From positions 1 to 7,334 of the forward strand of contig JAEZIV010000119.1 of NCBI GenBank assembly GCA_023436515.1: a DNA stretch of 7,334 nt. The letters run 5' to 3'. The notes under the pieces were generated by a model. That model saw only the letters and a program-made list of their open reading frames with translations, was not told the DNA's origin and did not search any database. Below, piece after piece: positions 1 to 6,147 of the stretch. The translations under genes were made by a program, and so were the position numbers. Numbering within the stretch: position 1 is the first letter of the stretch; every line of letters starts with the position of its first letter. The DNA comes from Bacillota bacterium. GTDB taxonomy: Bacteria > Bacillota > Clostridia > Acetivibrionales > DSM-1351.

Positions 1-539
1 GACTAAAGGATAATGCAATGTTGACAGCTCGTTACCTCGCAGGCTTCTATAGAATTTCCTTGAGTAAGGGTAATGATATAATCACTGTTAAGGACGAAAT
101 GGACCTTATTAATAATTACCTGTCAATACAGAAGTTAAGGTATGTTGAGTATCTGGATTATTCTCTTGAATTTGACGAGGAGATACTAAAGTATCAGATT
201 CCCAAGCTTACCCTGCAGCCCTTGGTGGAAAACTCAATATATCACGGCTTGAAGCAGCAGGAGGACAAGGGCAATCTGGTTATTAAAGGCTACCTGAAGA
301 ACGATTTGGTAACTATTGAGGTGTTTGACGACGGGGTGGGAATGAGTGAGGAGCAAATAAACAAGGTTCTTAACAGATCCTCAGGGAGCACTAAAAGCAC
401 TGATTTTGGAATTCATAGTGTTGACTCTCGATTAAAGCTTTTGTATGGAGATCAATATGGCTTGAGTATTGAGAGCAAGCTTGCCGAATTTACCAGAGTT
501 ACCTTACAATTGCCGGCAATAACCTATCAAGGGGGATAA
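1..539 (+). CDS. cuaS: Sensor histidine kinase, YesM/LytS type, C-terminal part (5' end outside window)
   Basis: This is the kinase core of a membrane sensor that phosphorylates the adjacent response regulator. The first full codon is at position 3; the reading frame is open to the left edge (LKDNA before the ATG at 18), so that ATG is internal and the gene starts outside the window. About 178 codons are visible. They hold the end of the His_kinase domain (RYLAGFYRISLSKG, then the DLINNYLSIQKLRY helix typical of YesM-like kinases) and an HATPase_c domain: N box PLVENSIYHGL (from nt 219), G1 box DDGVGM (nt 327-344) and a G2-like stretch GIHSVDSRLKLLYG (from nt 408). The phosphoacceptor histidine, membrane segments and sensor domain lie upstream and cannot be judged. 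The stop is 4 bases before the regulator's GTG, whose ribosome binding site lies inside this gene's end. The symbol is assigned by synteny with R. cellulolyticum. Confidence 0.9.
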   Translation, partial: LKDNAMLTARYLAGFYRISLSKGNDIITVKDEMDLINNYLSIQKLRYVEYLDYSLEFDEEILKYQIPKLTLQPLVENSIYHGLKQQEDKGNLVIKGYLKNDLVTIEVFDDGVGMSEEQINKVLNRSSGSTKSTDFGIHSVDSRLKLLYGDQYGLSIESKLAEFTRVTLQLPAITYQGG

Positions 540-543
540 TATT

Positions 544-2169
544 GTGTTGAATGTAATGATAATTGATGATGAGTACTATTTCAGAGAGGCACTCAAAATT
601 TCCATACCTTGGAGGGAGCTTGGCTTTAATATTTGCGGAGAAGCCAAGAACGGCAAGGATGCCCTTGAAAAGGCTGAGCTTCTAAATCCGGATATAATGC
701 TTATTGATATTAACATGCCTATTATGGACGGGCTAGAGCTTATCGAACAGGTTAAGGAGAAGGGCTTAAGCAGCAAGTGCATTATACTTACCGGTCACAG
801 TGAGTTTAACTATGCCAAGCAGGCAGTTCAACTGGGGGTAAATAATTACATACTAAAGCCCGTTAACGAGGAGGAGCTTAAACTTGCGCTGTTTGAGGTA
901 AAAAGGCTAATTGAAAGAGAAGCAAACATAAGGATTGAGGTGGACAGCCTCAGGAAGCAGGTGAAGGATAGCCTTCCCTTATTGAAGGAAAAGTTTTTGA
1001 ACGAGCTTTTACTTGGAAGCTTTGTCTTAAAAGAAAGTGAAATCCTTAAAAAAATGAATTACCTTGGGATTGATATGAAAGCCGAGGAATACAAGGTTAT
1101 TGCCATTGAGCTTGACTATGATGAGAGTAAGGGCTGGGATGATGAAGAAAAGCAGTTGTGGATTTTTGCAGTCTCAAATATAGCCTGTGAGATACTGGCT
1201 GAACGCTTCAGGTTTGATATGTGCTATGATACTGATGACAGAATATGTATCATTATTGAGCTTGCTGAAACAATAACCTCCGATTCATTAAATCCTGTGC
1301 TGGAGAATAGATTGGAGCTCCTCAGATCATCTATTTATAAGCATTTGGGGTTCACTATAACAATAGGTGTCGGTACTGAGAAAAAGGGCTTATTTGATAT
1401 ACCTGCTTCTTATAAAGAGGCGGTAGTTGCGTTAAAAAACAAGCTGACAATAGGCCATAACCGAACAATAGAATATTACTCTGTAGCAGAAACAGGAATA
1501 AGAAGAGCTGTCTTTACAGGAGAGCATAGAAGTCAGCTTTTAATGAACATAAGAACCGCTGATGAGAATGAGGTAATGCGGCTTATAGGTCAGATCTTCC
1601 GGGAAATACGTCAGGAAAACCTTCATATAGATATACTCCTGGTTATATGCATAGAAATGACAGCGGTATGTCTGGAATCCCTGGTTGAAATGGGCTTAAG
1701 CTATAGGGATGTATTTCCCCAAGGGCAAGGCAATATTATAGAAGAAATAATGTCTAAAAAATCAATTGACGGAATTGAAGGCTGGATTATCAAGGCTTTT
1801 CAGCACACCCTGGACTCTATCAAGAAGAACCGGAGTTCAAAAGCCTCCAAGCTCATAGAGGAAATAAAGAATTACATTGTGAGGAACTATCAGAAGGATG
1901 AGCTTAGTATTGATGAGATTGCCCGAAAGCTCTATGTGAATTATGCGCACCTCTGTTTTATATTTAAGAGGGATACAGGTGTGACAATCAATGAGTTCTT
2001 AACGGAATTCAGGATAAAGAAGGCAAAGGAACTCATGGATTGCGGAAATACACTGGTGCTTGATGTTGCTTCGAAGGTTGGGTATGCAGATCCAAATTAT
2101 TTCGGTAAGTGCTTTAAAAAGTATTATGGCCTGGCACCCAGCAAGTATATAGAAAATATAAGAAAGTAG
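544..2169 (+). CDS. cuaR: Response regulator, receiver plus AraC-type DNA-binding domain (YesN-like)
   Basis: Transcription factor of the two-component pair, 541 aa, cytoplasmic. Residues 1-125 form a receiver domain: acidic pair D8-D9, phosphoacceptor D55 in LIDINMP, T83 and K105 in NYILKPVNE. Residues about 145-420 are a linker region whose YDTDDRICIII and ITIGVGTEKKG...SYKEAVVALKNK segments resemble the degenerate GGDEF-like (CdaR-type) module found in many long YesN regulators. Residues 437-541 are an AraC/XylS double helix-turn-helix: first HTH about 455-479 (SIDEIARKLYVNYAHL), second about 505-535 (VLDVASKVGYADPNYFGKCF). The start is GTG 544, placed 8 bases after AAGGGGG (529-535); TTG 547 is possible but less well spaced. 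It is 4 bases from the kinase gene and 47 from the next gene, so co-transcription is likely. By analogy with R. cellulolyticum CuaR it should activate the promoter before the second binding-protein gene. Confidence 0.93.
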   Translation: MLNVMIIDDEYYFREALKISIPWRELGFNICGEAKNGKDALEKAELLNPDIMLIDINMPIMDGLELIEQVKEKGLSSKCIILTGHSEFNYAKQAVQLGVNNYILKPVNEEELKLALFEVKRLIEREANIRIEVDSLRKQVKDSLPLLKEKFLNELLLGSFVLKESEILKKMNYLGIDMKAEEYKVIAIELDYDESKGWDDEEKQLWIFAVSNIACEILAERFRFDMCYDTDDRICIIIELAETITSDSLNPVLENRLELLRSSIYKHLGFTITIGVGTEKKGLFDIPASYKEAVVALKNKLTIGHNRTIEYYSVAETGIRRAVFTGEHRSQLLMNIRTADENEVMRLIGQIFREIRQENLHIDILLVICIEMTAVCLESLVEMGLSYRDVFPQGQGNIIEEIMSKKSIDGIEGWIIKAFQHTLDSIKKNRSSKASKLIEEIKNYIVRNYQKDELSIDEIARKLYVNYAHLCFIFKRDTGVTINEFLTEFRIKKAKELMDCGNTLVLDVASKVGYADPNYFGKCFKKYYGLAPSKYIENIRK

Positions 2170-2203
2170 TTTACATGATTACGGGATAATTGAACTAGAG
2201 TCT

Positions 2204-2210
2204 GGAGGAG
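2204..2210 (+). promoter_or_regulatory. Ribosome binding site fixing the GTG start of the first binding protein
   Basis: GGAGGAG lies 8 bases (counted from the end of GGAGG) before GTG 2217. This supports GTG 2217 as the start, and the reading from it begins with a proper signal peptide. The site is part of a short tandem repeat: GAGTCTG occurs at 2198-2204 and again at 2208-2214, 10 bases apart. Confidence 0.75.
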
Positions 2211-2216
2211 TCTGAG

Positions 2217-3560
2217 GTGACTAAATGGTGTAAAATAGCTTTATTAATACTTTTAATAGTGATGTTAACAGCCTGCAGTCAGTCCAATAACACAGAGGGT
2301 ACAGATAATTCGGCTGTAATTAATACTAACCAAGCTCAAAAGGTTAAAATACTCTTCTTATCCTTAAGCAACACCGATGTTAGGGACAATATCAGAGAGA
2401 AATACATAAAGGCCAATCTGCAAGAGGAGCTTCCCGAGGTTGAGGTTCAATATGATTTGGGTGGCGGGGGACAGGATTATGCCAGTAAGCTAAAGATATA
2501 TAACTCCTCGGGCAGTATGCCTGATGTATGGTTTTCCGAGCAAAACCTGTCCAATGTGGTAATAACGGCGGGAAATGCCCTGGATCTGGCTCCCTATATC
2601 AAAATGACAGGCTTTGATAAAAAGTATGTTGAAAAGGAAGTTATTGCCCCAGACAAGGATGGAAGGATATATTGTGTTCAGTCGGGAAATGACCGATATG
2701 CTTCTCCCAGACTATGGTACCATAAGGATATATTTAATAAGTATAATATCACACCACCTAAAACCTTCACCCAATTGCTGGATGCTTGCGAAGTATTAAA
2801 GGATAACGGTTTGATACCCATATCAATAGTGGGAAAGGACGGTTGGACCATAAACCTGCATTTGCTTCAGACTATGATTATGTCGGAAGACCCTCAGGTT
2901 GTTCAGGAGCTTCTGGATAATCGGACGGATTTCAATAATCCTGTAATAAAGGGATCACTGGAGCGGATTAAAAGTCTTATACAATTAGGAGCTTTTGCTC
3001 CTGATGTTTTAAACCTGGATTATGAACCTGCTATTAAGCTTTACACCTCTGGTAAGGCAGCCATGCTTGCAATGTTCTCCTGGGAGCTGTCAAATCTCGA
3101 GAAAGCAGCTCCTGACACCGATTTTATACCCTGGCCTGTGGCAAGAGAGGGTCTTGACCCCAATGGGGCAATTCAGTACTGGGGTGCTCCATTAAGCGGA
3201 TACTTTGTATCTGCAAAAACAAAGAATCCTGAAGTTTCAGCACGGTTTGCTATGTATTGTGCAATGCAGGATGCTTTATACTATAATATAGAAAGCAAAT
3301 CTCCAACAGCCCTTGAAACAGGGGTGAAGATAGAGGGCAGAACAAATCTGGCCATAAAAGAGTTTGAACAGTTAAATTCTGCTAAGATAAAGCTTCCGTC
3401 CCTATGGTCGGCGGTATTTAATACCAGAATGTCAGCCGAGATAACAATCCAGAATAAGAAGCTTTTAACAGGTGAATACTCGTCGGAGGAATACATCAAG
3501 GCCATTAATCCCGTATGGAAAGAAAATATAAAGGAGCTTATAAACCAACAAGGAAAATAA
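2217..3560 (+). CDS. cuaD: Sugar-binding lipoprotein (CUT1 family), probable sensor component
   Basis: Extracellular solute-binding protein anchored to the membrane by lipid, 447 aa, family 1 (MalE-like). The start GTG is followed by a signal peptide (K3-K6 charged end, hydrophobic LLILLIVML) and lipobox L17-T-A-C20; C20 is the lipidated residue. Family segments seen are PDVWFSEQN (102-110), RLWYHKDIF (165-173), SIVGKDGW (203-210), YTSGKAAM (276-283) and YWGAPLSGY (321-329). It aligns without gaps over nearly its whole mature length with the second lipoprotein (42 of the first 60 compared residues identical). It sits 47 bases after the regulator and is cut off from the transporter genes by a strong hairpin, so it probably belongs to the sensing unit. 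In R. cellulolyticum the equivalent CuaD binds cellobiose and is proposed to signal to the kinase. Isoleucine codons are mostly ATA (23 of 35), unlike the second lipoprotein. The alternative is a second transport binding protein. Confidence 0.92.
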   Translation: MTKWCKIALLILLIVMLTACSQSNNTEGTDNSAVINTNQAQKVKILFLSLSNTDVRDNIREKYIKANLQEELPEVEVQYDLGGGGQDYASKLKIYNSSGSMPDVWFSEQNLSNVVITAGNALDLAPYIKMTGFDKKYVEKEVIAPDKDGRIYCVQSGNDRYASPRLWYHKDIFNKYNITPPKTFTQLLDACEVLKDNGLIPISIVGKDGWTINLHLLQTMIMSEDPQVVQELLDNRTDFNNPVIKGSLERIKSLIQLGAFAPDVLNLDYEPAIKLYTSGKAAMLAMFSWELSNLEKAAPDTDFIPWPVAREGLDPNGAIQYWGAPLSGYFVSAKTKNPEVSARFAMYCAMQDALYYNIESKSPTALETGVKIEGRTNLAIKEFEQLNSAKIKLPSLWSAVFNTRMSAEITIQNKKLLTGEYSSEEYIKAINPVWKENIKELINQQGK

Positions 3561-3593
3561 TCGGGTAGCTTACCCGATTATTTTCCTTGTTGG
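3545..3593 (+). terminator. 23-bp perfect hairpin overlapping the end of the first binding-protein gene
   Basis: The left arm 3545-3567 and right arm 3571-3593 are perfectly complementary over 23 bp, with a 3-base loop (GCT). The left arm contains the last five codons and the TAA stop (3558-3560) of the upstream gene. The inner core AATCGGGTA/TACCCGATT is followed by a U-rich stretch (ATTATTTTCCTTGTT), so the core can act as an intrinsic terminator; there is no clean U run after the full stem. It most likely separates the sensing unit from the transporter unit, and may also protect the 3' end of the upstream mRNA. Confidence 0.8.
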
Positions 3594-3607
3594 CAAAGAA
3601 TATTCCC

Positions 3608-3636
3608 TTCTAAGACAGCTATCCTGGTTCTATAAT
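3608..3636 (+). promoter_or_regulatory. Predicted promoter of the transporter unit
   Basis: A perfect -10 box TATAAT is at 3631-3636. Seventeen bases upstream lies TTCTAA (3608-3613), a poor -35 (3 of 6 matches to TTGACA), as expected for a promoter that needs an activator. The predicted start site is about 3643, giving a leader of roughly 70 bases before the second lipoprotein gene. In R. cellulolyticum the response regulator recognises the DNA upstream of cuaA, which fits. The promoter call is inferred from sequence only. Confidence 0.6.
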
Positions 3637-3640
3637 CAAC

Positions 3641-3655
3641 ATGTAACGGTTACAT
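3641..3655 (+). promoter_or_regulatory. Perfect 15-base palindrome over the predicted start site (operator candidate)
   Basis: ATGTAACGGTTACAT is two perfect 7-base arms around one central G. It lies 4 bases after the -10 box and covers the predicted transcription start, a classic repressor position. The TGTAA...TTACA arms with CG near the centre resemble LacI/CcpA-family operators (cre), but it is one base shorter than the usual 14-base cre core TGTAANCGNTTACA. The binding protein is unknown. Confidence 0.5.
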
Positions 3656-3658
3656 ACA

Positions 3659-3670
3659 CCTTTCGAAAGG
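3659..3670 (+). repeat. Perfect 12-base palindrome in the leader
   Basis: CCTTTCGAAAGG is self-complementary and lies in the predicted 5' leader between the operator candidate and the ribosome binding site. In RNA it could form a small CCTT/AAGG stem with a TCGA loop. It is flanked by complementary 9-base arms ATAATCAAC (3632-3640) and GTTGATTAT (3683-3691). Its function is not known. Confidence 0.35.
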
Positions 3671-3700
3671 GCAATTTACTTGGTTGATTATGAATGAAAC

Positions 3701-3707
3701 AAGGAGG
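3701..3707 (+). promoter_or_regulatory. Ribosome binding site deciding the start of the second binding protein
   Basis: AAGGAGG ends 7 bases before ATG 3715. An in-frame ATG at 3694 lies upstream of this site, so using it would place the ribosome binding site inside the coding region. ATG 3715 is therefore the start, and it also gives a normal signal peptide. Confidence 0.9.
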
Positions 3708-3714
3708 CTGTAAA

Positions 3715-5079
3715 ATGATTAAGTTAACAAAGCTTATGTCTGGTGTTGTTGCATTGGCTATGGTGTTTTCCTTAGCAGCATGTGGCGGAGACAAGGTAGC
3801 TACAGAGTCAACAAAGGGTGCTGACAAAAGTACAGTTGAATCAACTGCTGAATCAACAGCGGATGTTGCTCAGAATACAGAAAAAGTTAAGATCAAATTC
3901 CTTTCCTTAAGTGCCGATGAAAATAGAAATAATATCCGCGAAAAATATATCAAAGTTAATGTTGCAAAAGATATGCCGAATGTTGAAGTTGAATACGATC
4001 TGGGCGGCGGCGGACAGGACTATGCAAATAAGCTGAAGGCTTATAATGCATCCGGTGATATGCCTGACGTATGGTTCTCGGAACAGAACCTCTCATCTGT
4101 TGTAGTTCAAGCCGGAAATGCTTTAGATTTAGCACAATATGTACAAAAGTCCGGTTTTGACAAAAAATTTAAAATCGCAGAAGTAATAACTCCTGACAAG
4201 GACGGTAAGCTGTACTGCGTTCAGCCTGGAGCAGATCAATACTTTACACCTAGATTGTGGTACCATAAGGATATTTTCGCAAAGAATAATATTCAGGTAC
4301 CAACAACCTTCGATGAATTGGTTAAAGTATGTGAAACCTTGAAGGGCACCGGCATTGTTCCAATGTCAATCGTTGGAAAAGATGGTTGGACTCCGAATCT
4401 ACATATGCTTCAGACAATGATAATGGCTGAAGATCCACAGGTTGCCATTGACCTTGTAAATAATAAAACTGACTTTAACAACCCTGTTGTATTAAGTGCA
4501 CTTGGAAGAATTCAAAAGCTTGTTCAGGTTGGCGCTTTTGCTCAAGGCGTAACAAACGTTGATTACGGCCCTGCTGTTGAGATGTACACTTCAGGCAAAG
4601 CTGCTATGCTGGCAATGTTCACCTGGGAAACAACCAATCTTGAAAAGGCTTCTCCTGATACAGACTTTATTGTATGGCCCTCAGCTAAAGAAGGAAATGA
4701 TGCAAATGGTTCCATTCAATTCTGGGGTGCACCATTAAGCGGTTATCTAGTATCTGCAAAAACTAAGAATCCTGAAGTAGCCGCTCAATTTGCAATGTTC
4801 TGCGCAACTCAGGATGCATTGTACTACAATACTGAACAAAAGGCTCCAACAGCACTTGAAACAGGAGTGAAGATAGAAGGTATATCTCCCTTACTGCAGA
4901 AGAGCTTGGATCAATTCAATGCAGCAAAGGTAAAGGTTCCTTCAATGTGGGCTGCAACCTTTAATACTAAAATGTCTGCTGAGATTTCTACATTAAACAG
5001 TAAGCTGCTTACAGGTAAATTCTCACCGGAAGACTATGCAAAGGCAATTAATCCAGTTTGGGCTGAAAACTTCAAGTAG
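3715..5079 (+). CDS. cuaA: Sugar-binding lipoprotein of the ABC importer (CUT1 family)
   Basis: Lipid-anchored extracellular binding protein that delivers oligosaccharide to the permeases, 454 aa from ATG 3715. The signal peptide MIKLTKLMSGVVALAMVFSL ends in lipobox L20-A-A-C23. It is followed by a Ser/Thr/Glu-rich flexible linker (about 25-56, with repeated EST units) and then a MalE-like binding domain: PDVWFSEQN (117-125), RLWYHKDIF (180-188), YTSGKAAM (291-298), then WGAPLSGY. It is a close paralogue of the upstream lipoprotein, at a constant offset of 15 residues caused by the longer linker; it also lacks that protein's last residues. ATA is rare among its isoleucine codons (4 of 19), which suggests high expression. 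It has its own predicted promoter and leader and is followed by a stem-loop before the permease genes. In R. cellulolyticum the equivalent CuaA binds cellodextrins of 2-5 glucoses; the same ligand here is inferred. Confidence 0.93.
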   Translation: MIKLTKLMSGVVALAMVFSLAACGGDKVATESTKGADKSTVESTAESTADVAQNTEKVKIKFLSLSADENRNNIREKYIKVNVAKDMPNVEVEYDLGGGGQDYANKLKAYNASGDMPDVWFSEQNLSSVVVQAGNALDLAQYVQKSGFDKKFKIAEVITPDKDGKLYCVQPGADQYFTPRLWYHKDIFAKNNIQVPTTFDELVKVCETLKGTGIVPMSIVGKDGWTPNLHMLQTMIMAEDPQVAIDLVNNKTDFNNPVVLSALGRIQKLVQVGAFAQGVTNVDYGPAVEMYTSGKAAMLAMFTWETTNLEKASPDTDFIVWPSAKEGNDANGSIQFWGAPLSGYLVSAKTKNPEVAAQFAMFCATQDALYYNTEQKAPTALETGVKIEGISPLLQKSLDQFNAAKVKVPSMWAATFNTKMSAEISTLNSKLLTGKFSPEDYAKAINPVWAENFK

Positions 5080-5104
5080 CCTGTATAGAAAAGTAGATGA
5101 AAAC

Positions 5105-5138
5105 ACATCCCTATATGATTTCCTTCATATAGGGATGT
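5105..5138 (+). terminator. Stem-loop between binding-protein and permease genes (partial terminator or mRNA stabiliser)
   Basis: Arms ACATCCCTATATGA (5105-5118) and TCATATAGGGATGT (5125-5138) form a perfect 14-bp stem with a 6-base loop. It is followed by TAATTAATA rather than a strong U run, so readthrough is expected. It sits 25 bases after the binding-protein stop. Such hairpins commonly keep binding-protein mRNA more abundant than permease mRNA, because the protein is needed in excess. Confidence 0.65.
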
Positions 5139-5180
5139 TAATTAATAGGTGATGAAGTTGAAAGAAATCAAAAATTAGTA

Positions 5181-5249
5181 AAGGAGATACCGGGCCCATT
5201 CCATTTCCTTCATGACGTTTTGTGCGAAATGCTGGGCATGGGCATAAAT
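5181..5249 (+). promoter_or_regulatory. Structured translation start region of the first permease
   Basis: The best ribosome binding site in this spacer, AAGGAGAT (5181-5188), has no usable start codon at normal distance; the permease ATG is at 5250. Between them, GCCCAT (5194-5199) can pair with ATGGGC (5238-5243), and inside that CATTTC (5202-5207) with GAAATG (5226-5231). Folding would leave about 11 unpaired bases between the site and ATG 5250. The only closer match is a weak GGG at 5240-5242. The pairing is visible in sequence; its role is inferred. Confidence 0.4.
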
Positions 5250-6134
5250 ATGAACAAATATTATAGTAACAAACTGGCCATTTTTATTTTTTCATTTCCT
5301 GCATTGCTGCTATTTACTGCCTTTGTTATCTATCCCCTTTTTCCTGAAGCTCTGATCAGCTTTCAGAATAATGACGGCTTTAAGAATATGGGGTATATTG
5401 GTATAGAAAATTACGTGAGTGTGTTAAAGGATGCAACCTTTTGGAAATCCAATCTTAACACTTTCATTATCGTTATAATATCTATCTTTGTAGGCCTGCC
5501 CATATCTCTGCTTCTTGCATTGGTTATTGATAGGCAGGGTGAGATAGTGAGAAGGTTTTTCAAGGCCAGCTGTGTATTTCCCGCCGTTTTGTCGGTAACT
5601 GTAATAGCACAAATGTGGATTGCAATATATGAACCTCAATGGGGGTTGATAAACAGCATATTGAGAGCAGTGGGACTGGATGGGCTGGCATTGGCATGGC
5701 TGTCTGATGAAAGAACAGTGGTTTTAGCAATAACTGTAGCGTTTTTATGGCAATACATTGGGTTAAATGCCCTTCTTTTCTACACAGGGATAAAGGCCAT
5801 TCCAAAGACATATTATGAGGCGGCTGTTATCGATGGGGCCAGTTTCATCAAAACCAGTATTAAGATTACAATTCCTCTTTTACAGGACGTTTCAAAGTAT
5901 CTGCTGGTGCTATCAACCTTGGGGTGTATGTCACAATTTGCTCATGTAAGGATCATGACTGCCGGAGGTCCTGGGGAAATATCAAGAACGGTTATTTACC
6001 AACTATTCTATAAAGCCTTCTCAGCATCCGACTTTGGACAGGGCTGTGCCATCGCAATCTTATTTGTATTGGAATGTTTAGTGATCACATTACTAATCAA
6101 CAGATTTGTGGCAAAAGAAAAGATAGAATTTTAA
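5250..6134 (+). CDS. cuaB: ABC sugar importer permease, MalF/UgpA-like
   Basis: Membrane subunit of a CUT1 sugar importer, 294 aa from ATG 5250; with the second permease it forms the channel. The N-terminus KLAIFIFSFPALLLFTAFVIYPLF (first hydrophobic stretch, about 9-30) is typical of MalF-like permeases and supports this start. Further hydrophobic stretches lie at about 70-95, 110-126, 158-180, 215-228 and 268-286. The EAA loop, which docks on the ATPase, is at 190-211: EAAVIDGASFIKTSIKITIP. In-frame TTG 5220, ATG 5229 and ATG 5238 would add 10, 7 or 4 residues (CEMLGMGIN) unlike the family; none has a ribosome binding site, and all lie inside a predicted hairpin. It follows the binding-protein gene by 170 bases and precedes the partner permease by 13, so one transcript is likely. 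Confidence 0.9.
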   Translation: MNKYYSNKLAIFIFSFPALLLFTAFVIYPLFPEALISFQNNDGFKNMGYIGIENYVSVLKDATFWKSNLNTFIIVIISIFVGLPISLLLALVIDRQGEIVRRFFKASCVFPAVLSVTVIAQMWIAIYEPQWGLINSILRAVGLDGLALAWLSDERTVVLAITVAFLWQYIGLNALLFYTGIKAIPKTYYEAAVIDGASFIKTSIKITIPLLQDVSKYLLVLSTLGCMSQFAHVRIMTAGGPGEISRTVIYQLFYKAFSASDFGQGCAIAILFVLECLVITLLINRFVAKEKIEF

Positions 6135-6147
6135 CAGGGGGTTTAAG

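Noticed and set aside
18..539. ATG 18 as the true start of a short kinase
   Set aside because: The frame is open to the left edge, and the residues before it continue the kinase helix; the histidine-bearing part of the family must lie upstream.
576..782. Minus-strand open frame inside the response regulator gene
   Set aside because: It is opposite the conserved receiver domain and has low-complexity Ser/Ile/Leu content, as expected of an antisense shadow.
3281..3505. Minus-strand open frame inside the first binding-protein gene
   Set aside because: It is antisense to a well-conserved coding region, without a recognisable domain or a neighbouring gene that would explain it.
3694..3714. ATG 3694 as start of the second binding protein
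   Set aside because: It would place the AAGGAGG ribosome binding site inside the gene; ATG 3715 has correct spacing and gives a normal lipoprotein signal peptide.
5152..5178. Eight-residue leader peptide MKLKEIKN before the permease
   Set aside because: It is too short to support as a gene, and its own ribosome binding site is poor; noted only as part of the unusual start region.
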